Shown: piece by piece, positions 1-5,300 of the stretch
Layout: the number at the start of each line of letters is the position of its first letter
Numbering within the stretch: the first letter of the stretch is position 1
Source of the DNA: an uncultured Clostridia bacterium
Lineage (GTDB): Bacteria; Bacillota; Clostridia; Oscillospirales; Acutalibacteraceae
Length of the DNA: 5,765 bases
Direction: 5' to 3'
Assembly (NCBI GenBank): GCA_947165615.1
Contig: CAMVBD010000112.1
Location: 1 to 5,765, forward strand
Made by a program: the position numbers and the translations under genes
The notes under the pieces: model-generated
Databases searched by the model: none
Told to the model about the DNA's origin: nothing
The model's input: only the letters and a program-made list of their open reading frames with translations

Positions 1-32
1 TATTTTTTTATCCCGGTTTCTTTTGAGAAAAC

Positions 33-59
33 GAAAAACGTCCGGGCTCCCCCGGACGT
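33..59 (-). terminator. Rho-independent terminator of the membrane-protein gene
   Basis: A perfect 9-bp stem (38-46 with 51-59, ACGTCCGGG/CCCGGACGT) closes a 4-nt loop (GGAG on the minus strand). It is followed on the minus strand by a TTTTTC run. It begins 10 nt after the TGA stop of the membrane-protein gene. The remaining bases 1-32 are AT-rich and hold no visible feature. Confidence 0.9.
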
Positions 60-69
60 CGGAAATTTT

Positions 70-1287
70 TCATACAGTGAGCGATTCTTGGACAGCCTTT
101 TCTTGTTTTGCCGCTTTTCTGCGGTCGTTGACGACGAGGCCGACGTAGAGCAGAGCGGTACACACGACGCAGCCGACGAATGCGAGGAAGACGTCGACGT
201 CCGTATCCAGCACGACCACCTGTCCCGGCCCGCCGACGCCTTTGCCGAACAGCCGGTAGAAGAACATGTTGTCCTCCGGCTCCCAGTGCCAGTTCTGGTT
301 GATGGAGCCCTCCATGTAGAAGTCGCTGAAGAATTCAAAGATCTCCCACACGACCATTACGACGCAGGAAAACCCGAAGGAGGCAAAGGTTTTCAGACAG
401 CGCGGGATCTCGTTTGCGCGTCTGGTGGTCTCGATCAGGCACCAGCCGATGAACACGACGACGCCGCCGGAAACGAGGTGCAGGATCTTGTCGTAATCGT
501 CCATGCTGTGCTGGAGCCCGACGCCCTGCCCGAGGAACGAGCCGGAAAACACAAAGAGCAGAATGAAACTCTGCACCCGGTAATTCATTTTACCGAAAAA
601 GAGTTTGGGGAAGCACAATAGCCGCGCCAGCGGCACAACGAACGCGACCGCGAGGTTGACGCTTAAAAGCATGACCGGGGTGGAAGACTCCCCTTCCTGC
701 GCCTTTTTGATCCGGTAAATCAGCGCCGCGACCATGCACAGACGCACGAACCACCACCAGATGATCTCCACCGGCAATACCTGTTCTTTGATGGACGTGA
801 TCTCATACCGGAAATCCTCCTTGACCGTCCATTTGGGGAATTTGTAGCCGTAAAAAAGGCCGTTGTCGCCGTTTTTCAGTTTGTTGCGGTCCTCCAGGAT
901 CGCCGCCAGCACAATGCCGCCGACAAGCGCCCCGAACATGGCGCAGAGGTAATTGAGGTCGATGGCAAACAGCGGAAACTGGTCCTCCCCCGCGACGCCC
1001 TTGCCGAAGATGGCAAAAAACAGGGCGTTCTGGTCGGGGCGGATGTTATAGCCCTGCAGAGCGGTGCCGAAGAAATAGTCCGAAATGAACGTATACATCG
1101 TCCAAAAAATGAGTCCGGCGTAGACGAATCCGGTCCCGAACAGATAACTCTGAAAAACGGTCAGGCGTTTCTTATTGAAGTGTTTTGCGACGGCGTTATA
1201 CAAAAAAGACCCGATAAAAACGCCGGCAAACCCGAACAGCAGGAACATGAGACGCTGCGTGTCCACGAGATAACGAAAAGGCGTCAT
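70..1287 (-). CDS. Polytopic membrane protein with internal duplication, DUF2238/YjdF-like C-terminal half
   Basis: This is a 405-residue integral membrane protein of unknown function. I see about nine hydrophobic segments, near residues 12-31, 43-67, 107-131, 172-190, 204-222, 239-256, 267-285, 303-322 and 358-386. The last six, with the polar pattern DKxLH (His270), WExxE (Glu315, Glu318) and DxDxD (Asp361, 363, 365), recall the DUF2238/YjdF membrane family; this is from memory and not searched. Residues 15-138 are a diverged copy of 270-391, and both copies carry FGKGV-[AG]-G. I chose the ATG at 1287 because GGAG (1295-1298) lies 7 nt upstream of it. The in-frame ATG at 1305 would add six residues (411 in total) but has no ribosome binding site at a usable distance. 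A promoter lies at 1332-1340 and a terminator at 33-59, so it is probably monocistronic. The coding call is strong; the family is tentative. Confidence 0.9.
   Translation of the reverse strand: MTPFRYLVDTQRLMFLLFGFAGVFIGSFLYNAVAKHFNKKRLTVFQSYLFGTGFVYAGLIFWTMYTFISDYFFGTALQGYNIRPDQNALFFAIFGKGVAGEDQFPLFAIDLNYLCAMFGALVGGIVLAAILEDRNKLKNGDNGLFYGYKFPKWTVKEDFRYEITSIKEQVLPVEIIWWWFVRLCMVAALIYRIKKAQEGESSTPVMLLSVNLAVAFVVPLARLLCFPKLFFGKMNYRVQSFILLFVFSGSFLGQGVGLQHSMDDYDKILHLVSGGVVVFIGWCLIETTRRANEIPRCLKTFASFGFSCVVMVVWEIFEFFSDFYMEGSINQNWHWEPEDNMFFYRLFGKGVGGPGQVVVLDTDVDVFLAFVGCVVCTALLYVGLVVNDRRKAAKQEKAVQESLTV
115..480 (-). repeat. C-terminal copy of the membrane-protein internal duplication (codons)
   Basis: These codons encode residues 270-391 (numbering from the ATG at 1287). 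The copy consists of three hydrophobic segments separated by a loop with the motif FFYRLFGKGVGG. It keeps the full set of membrane-embedded polar residues: His270, Glu315, Glu318, Asp322, Asp361, Asp363 and Asp365. It aligns with the N-terminal copy almost without gaps (offset 252-255 residues). Confidence 0.75.
874..1245 (-). repeat. N-terminal, degenerate copy of the membrane-protein internal duplication (codons)
   Basis: These codons encode residues 15-138. Anchors shared with the C-terminal copy are VFIG, a Trp followed six to eight residues later by an aromatic-rich SD, FFxxxFGKGV-[AG]-G, and a final hydrophobic segment ending in a charged EDRNK/NDRRK-like stretch. Most of the polar residues of the other copy are replaced here: His by Phe15, the two Glu by Thr63 and Thr66, and two of the three Asp by Ala108 and Asn112. 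Only Asp110 and Asp70 remain. Confidence 0.75.
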
Positions 1288-1331
1288 ACTGCAACTCCGA
1301 TCCATCAGATTTTATATTTTCTCTCGCGCGT

Positions 1332-1340
1332 ATCATAGCA
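1332..1340 (-). promoter_or_regulatory. Extended -10 promoter of the membrane-protein gene
   Basis: On the minus strand TGC-TATGAT matches an extended -10 (TGn-TATAAT with one mismatch). The -35 region is only a T-run (around 1351-1360) with no good TTGACA, which fits an extended -10 promoter. Transcription would start near 1325, giving a leader of about 38 nt before the preferred ATG at 1287. The position between the pgsA terminator and the gene makes sense. Confidence 0.6.
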
Positions 1341-1461
1341 CACTTTGCTTTGGAAAAAAAGGGATTTTCATAAACTGTAATGAAATTTTAATAAAAAGCA
1401 ACCGTTTTTCATCCGCAGACGGGACGGGACCGTCTCCCCTGCGCCCGATCCCGCCAAAAAC

Positions 1462-1504
1462 AAAAAAAGCCCCGGCAATCCGAATAAAGCGGAGCCGAAG
1501 CCTT
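1462..1504 (-). terminator. Rho-independent terminator of pgsA
   Basis: A long stem starts 8 nt after the pgsA TAA. On the minus strand the outer arms (1494-1504 with 1467-1476, plus one T of the tract) pair through AAGGCTTCGGC and GCCGGGGCTT with a few G-U pairs. A TT bulge follows, then an inner TCCG/CGGA stem with a 7-nt loop at 1483-1489. A TTTTTTTG tract (1461-1468) and a second T5 run follow. This separates pgsA from the membrane-protein gene. Confidence 0.88.
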
Positions 1505-1512
1505 TTGACGCG

Positions 1513-2079
1513 TTATGCCGCGCTGCCGTTCTGACGGCCGGCGCGCGGTTTGCCGAAACCGAAGACGCCGCGGTTTTTGACAAAATACTCGACCCCGGAC
1601 CAAAGGGTGGGCAGAACGATGACGGCGATGATGATCTCGTCCAGCAGCGGGACGCCGTGAAACACGATCCAGACGCACAGGGCGACCATGGTGGAAAAGG
1701 TTTTGACTTTTCCGGACAGGCCGGCGGCGATCACGTTCCCCTGCCCCGCCGCCACAAGCCGGAGGCCCGTGACCGCGAATTCGCGGGTCAGTACGGTCAT
1801 CAGCGCCCAGGCGGGGAACAGTCCCCGGGCCGTAAAGATCGTCATGGCGGACAGGACCAGCAGTTTATCCGCCAAAGGATCGAGGAATTTTCCGAAATCG
1901 GAAACCTGATGGTATTTTCTCGCGATCTTTCCGTCCACAAAATCGGTCAGCGACGCGATCATAAAAACGGCGAGGGACGCCCAGCGAAGGACTTCATTCT
2001 GTTCGCTGAACCAAAACAGCGCCATAAACGCCGGAATCAGGGCGATCCTTGCCAACGTGATTTTACTTGCAGTCGTCAT
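1513..2079 (-). CDS. pgsA: CDP-diacylglycerol--glycerol-3-phosphate 3-phosphatidyltransferase (PgsA)
   Basis: This 188-residue enzyme transfers the phosphatidyl group of CDP-diacylglycerol to sn-glycerol-3-phosphate, releasing CMP and giving phosphatidylglycerophosphate. That is the committed step to phosphatidylglycerol and cardiolipin, carried out at the cytoplasmic membrane. The CDP-alcohol phosphotransferase signature is complete: Asp46, Asp49-Gly50, Ala53-Arg54, Gly63, Asp67 and Asp71, with the family spacing. The N-terminus (KITLARI) matches the amphipathic start of PgsA, except that the usual Asn before Lys is Ser. Hydrophobic segments lie near 10-24, 31-45, 73-106, 127-140 and 148-167. 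Length is normal. The ATG at 2079 is preceded by AAAGGAAG (2085-2092), and the homology begins there; the reading frame stays open to 2460, but that extension crosses the promoter and the neighbour's terminator. Related CDP-alcohol transferases are the alternative, but the sequence looks most like PgsA. Confidence 0.95.
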   Translation of the reverse strand: MTTASKITLARIALIPAFMALFWFSEQNEVLRWASLAVFMIASLTDFVDGKIARKYHQVSDFGKFLDPLADKLLVLSAMTIFTARGLFPAWALMTVLTREFAVTGLRLVAAGQGNVIAAGLSGKVKTFSTMVALCVWIVFHGVPLLDEIIIAVIVLPTLWSGVEYFVKNRGVFGFGKPRAGRQNGSAA

Positions 2080-2096
2080 AGTCTCTTCCTTTCTGC

Positions 2097-2160
2097 GCCC
2101 GGTATGCCGGGCAAAACCGAATGCGCGTCTTCCCCTTTGTCCGAAGACGATTTGACGCGC
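2097..2160 (-). promoter_or_regulatory. Structured leader of pgsA (inverted repeats in the 5' UTR)
   Basis: The predicted pgsA leader contains three perfect inverted repeats. The pair 2154-2160/2123-2129 (GCGCGTC/GACGCGC) and the pair 2143-2149/2126-2132 (CGTCTTC/GAAGACG) share bases 2126-2129, so they cannot both form fully. A separate 6-bp hairpin (GCCCGG/CCGGGC, 2097-2102 with 2107-2112, 4-nt loop) ends 4 nt before the AAAGGAAG ribosome binding site. No known riboswitch class is recognised. The structures may affect stability or translation; this is inference. Confidence 0.35.
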
Positions 2161-2166
2161 GATCAT

Positions 2167-2175
2167 ATTATAGCA
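2167..2175 (-). promoter_or_regulatory. Extended -10 promoter of pgsA
   Basis: On the minus strand TGC-TATAAT is a perfect -10 hexamer with the TGn extension. No consensus -35 is present at 16-18 nt spacing; that position is occupied by a 12-bp palindrome (2187-2198). The predicted start is near 2160, giving a leader of about 80 nt before the ATG at 2079. Confidence 0.75.
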
Positions 2176-2186
2176 GAAAAAATCCG

Positions 2187-2198
2187 TCCGGCGCCGGA
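2187..2198. promoter_or_regulatory. 12-bp palindrome over the pgsA -35 position (candidate operator)
   Basis: TCCGGCGCCGGA is a perfect palindrome centred 20 bp upstream of the TATAAT edge, exactly where the -35 hexamer would be. Its core CGGCGCCGG occurs again at 2262-2270, 73 bp upstream, which is close to seven helical turns. An operator role is inferred from position alone. Confidence 0.35.
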
Positions 2199-2206
2199 AA
2201 CTGCAT

Positions 2207-2239
2207 TTTTGGCCGGTTTTTTGTAACGATCGGCCAAAA
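2207..2239. repeat. 9-bp perfect inverted repeat upstream of the pgsA promoter
   Basis: TTTTGGCCG (2207-2215) and CGGCCAAAA (2231-2239) are perfect inverted repeats separated by 15 nt. The element lies about 47-79 bp upstream of the predicted pgsA start. It is symmetric and could be a protein-binding site or a hairpin. It lacks a T-tract directly after the stem on the minus strand, so it is a poor terminator. Confidence 0.4.
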
Positions 2240-2288
2240 CGCCGCACATTTACCGACCTGTCGGCGCCGGTTGGGAAGCCGCCGTGCC

Positions 2289-2318
2289 AAAAAAGAGATC
2301 CCCCTCTTTCGAGGGGGA
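2289..2318 (-). terminator. Rho-independent terminator of the giant repeat-protein gene
   Basis: A perfect 8-bp stem (2299-2306 with 2311-2318, TCCCCCTC/GAGGGGGA on the minus strand) is capped by a GAAA tetraloop (GNRA type). It is followed, after TCTC, by a T6 run at 2289-2294. It lies about 20 nt after the TAA of the large gene and separates it from pgsA. Confidence 0.88.
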
Positions 2319-2339
2319 CCCTTTTAACAAACGGTCTTC

Positions 2340-5300
2340 TTATTTGAAGAGGTTCTGGAACCAGGCGATGATCCTTCTGAAGAAGTCGCCGATGGAGCGG
2401 AAGAACCGGATAAAGCCGTTGGGAACCACTTCGTCCTCGTCCACGACGTCGGGCGTCCACTTATTGAGAAGGTCGCCGAAGCTCTGCTCAAGCTGACGCA
2501 GGAAGCCGACGTTGGAGGTGGCGAACAACTGGTTCAGGAACGAGTAGTTGCCGTTGAACTCCGCGAGTCCGTTGTTGGTCGCGACGCCCGCGTTCAGAGC
2601 GGCGTAGAAGATGTAGTACACGGTGTACATGATCTTATCCATGCCGTCGTCAGAGGAGGCCATCTGACCGAAGTTCTCGAGCAGCGCGCAGACGAACTTG
2701 TAACCGTCCTCGTTGAGTTTGCCCTTGAGCATGGCTTCAAGCGCTTTGACGTTCTGCGGGTTAGAGATGAAGCGCAGGAACAGACGCATGACGACGGTTG
2801 CCATGTCGACGCGGTCGGCGGTGTCGTCGCCGGATTCCACATAATCCATGGTGTAGTCGTGCTTGCCTCTCAGGGAGTCGAAGCCTCTCAGTTTACCGAG
2901 GCTGAGTTCGGCGATCGCGTCGTCCGCCACGCCGGTAAGATCGAACTGAGCGTCCTCATTCTCGTTGATGCCTTCGATCAGTTTGTTGATGATATCCGCA
3001 ATGGAGATATCCTTCAGGTCGATGTTCGCGAGTTTCAGAACGTTGAGTCTGCCGTCCTCGTCCTTGATCTTGCTGGTATCCTTGAGCGCGGGCTCAATGA
3101 TGGTAAGCAGCGTGTAAACTGCCTGCAGCATGTTCCTGACGGCGGTGTCGAGACCGTCGGAGTTCAGGAAGTAAACGAGAGCGGGAAGCTGTTCCAGAAT
3201 GTTGTCGATCGGGTTCTCAAGGATCTCGTCCACTCTGTCAAGCAGAGGCTTCAGGATCGAGGAGAGGACCGCGTTCTGATCGGCTTCCACCGCCGCGGCG
3301 TACGCTTCCTGCGTCAGGATGTTGTTGCACTTGAGGGCTTCGAGGATCGGGATGATGGAATCCTTGTAACCGTCGGCGCCCTTGATGACGATGAGGTCGG
3401 TGCCGTCAAAGTCGTTGAAGAAGCGGATGTCCTTGCCGACAAGCAGCCATTCAAGGATCGGATACGCGGGCTGAAGCATGCGTACGATCTCGGCGATGAA
3501 CTGCTGCTGGTTGCCTTCCGTGATCGTGTTGAGCTGGTAGTTGTCCCAAATCGCGACGTTAACGCCGAGGCTCTTGTCAAGGATCTGCGCGGCGTGGTTG
3601 TAAAGGTTGGTGCCGAGCATATCCTTCAGGTTCTTCACAAGATCCTGGATCGCGGTAAGGATCTTCTGCAGGTTCTCATTCGTGTAGATCGTGCTGCCGA
3701 TCATATCGTTGAGCATCTGCTTCAGGTTCTTATAGACGCCGCCGTCCTTCTTCTCGACGCCGAGGAGCGTGATCCACGTGTCGACGAAGAGCGGGAAGTA
3801 CTTGGTGATGTATTCGCCCATCTCTCTGGTGTACAGCGGGCCGTAGATGGAGGAGTTGAAGGTCGCGCCGGTGTTGCCCTTGAACGGAGCGAAGACTTCG
3901 CCTTCACGCTCGGGAGCGAACAGCCATTTGTATTCCTCGACGGAAACCATCTTCTCTTCGTAAGTGCCTTCGTTGAGGAAGGTATGGACGATGTCGAAGA
4001 TCTTTCCGAGGTCGTCCTTTCTCTGGGCGTACTCGGCGTCGGTCTCGCCGTCCTTCTTTTCGCCGACGATCAGTTCCATGAGCGCGTCGTCGTTGCCCTC
4101 ATACTCAAAGACGTTGGCGACCACCGCGAGCAGGACGGACAGGGTATCCATGCTGTCGAGTTCGTCGTTGCGGAAACTCATCTTGTAGGTATTGGGCTCG
4201 AAGGAGTAGGTCTGGTATCTGGTCAGCAGGCCGATGGCGAAGGTCTTGAGGACGTTGACGCCGTCGACGGTGGAAGCGGCGTTGACTTCGATACCGGTGA
4301 AGTGCTTGACAATGTTGAAGATGCCTTCCAGCGTCAGGTTGTTGAGGTCCGCACCGTAGGTATCGAGTTTGAGCAGTTTGCCAAGGTCTGCGACCTTGCG
4401 GCCGTTGACTACGATGAGTTCGTCGTCCTTGCCGGCAAGGCTGAGGACCGCGGTCACAAGCTGCGTGACGGGCTCGACCAGGTTGCGTACGCTGACGGAC
4501 AGGCCGTTGGTGTTGATGAAGTACAGCAGTTCGGGCACCAGGGCGATCAACTGCTTGGCGGCGTCGTCCGCGGCGGCGATCGTGTCGATCTTGCCGAGGA
4601 GTTTGTTGATGACGTAGCGCATAGCGTCAAGGCCGGTCTCAACGCTGGTGTAGTCGGAGGTGTCGCAGCCGAAGGCCTCGAGGATGGGCAGCAGGCCCTT
4701 TCTCATACCGTCGTGGCCGGCGATGGAGATCGCGGGCTTGGCGGCGTTTTCAGGCATTTCAGCCACGTCATACAGCAGGTCAAGGCTGTTGTTCTCGCCG
4801 ACGAGCAGCCAGGTAAGCAGGTTGCCGGCAGGCGCGAAGACTTCGACCAGTTTGTCTACGAAGACCTCTCTCGAGTATGTCTCGTCGGACTCGCCGGCGT
4901 TGATGTAGGCGTCCCATGCGTGATCGTCCACACCGAGAACGATGCCGACGGCGGTCTTGATGATGCCTTCCAGTTTACCATAGGTTTCGCCGACAAGTTT
5001 GCCGATCGCGTTGACGGTATTGGCGCTGTAGAGATTCGTGCCGGACCAAGCCTTGTTCAGCAGGTCGTTGACGCCCTCATACTTGGCGCTGCCGTCGTCG
5101 TTCTTGATGGCAAGTTTGACGACCTCGTCGAGGATCTCGTAGAAGTAATCCTTGACGTACTGCGCGGTCTCCTCGTTCCAGTTGTTGGCGTCGGCCGTTC
5201 TGTACTTGAGGCAATACTCAAGCGTCTGGGAGACGGCGATAGCCTTGGAGTCGCCGACGTTCGGGAACTCGTCGTGGCTCCAGGTGCTGTCGAAATAGAA

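Noticed and set aside
88..621. Plus-strand open frame of 177 codons opposite the membrane-protein gene
   Set aside because: It is antisense to a well-supported gene and its product is a low-complexity Asp/Glu/His/Val-rich composition typical of a shadow frame. There is no ribosome binding site or independent signal.
1417..1435. Small inverted repeat AGACGG/CCGTCT in the gap before the membrane-protein gene
   Set aside because: It is only 6 bp, overlaps a short direct repeat of ACGGG, and has no T-tract or suitable position for a regulatory role. Chance is the simplest explanation.
1368..1583. Minus-strand frame of 71 codons between pgsA and the membrane-protein gene
   Set aside because: It overlaps the 3' end of pgsA and crosses its terminator, and has no ribosome binding site. 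The gap 1288-1512 otherwise holds only the terminator and the promoter.
1657..2226. Plus-strand open frame of 189 codons opposite pgsA
   Set aside because: It is antisense to the conserved pgsA motif and runs through the pgsA promoter; its composition is shadow-like (Gly/Arg/Asp/His-rich).
2207..2239. Inverted repeat read as a terminator
   Set aside because: On the minus strand the stem is followed by AAATGCAG-type sequence rather than a T-run, and a better terminator for the upstream gene lies at 2289-2318.
2080..2460. In-frame upstream extension of pgsA (open to 2460)
   Set aside because: It would run through a strong terminator, a perfect extended -10 and the end of the neighbouring gene. 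The encoded extension is Arg/Gly-rich with no homology, and the PgsA N-terminus and ribosome binding site fit the ATG at 2079.
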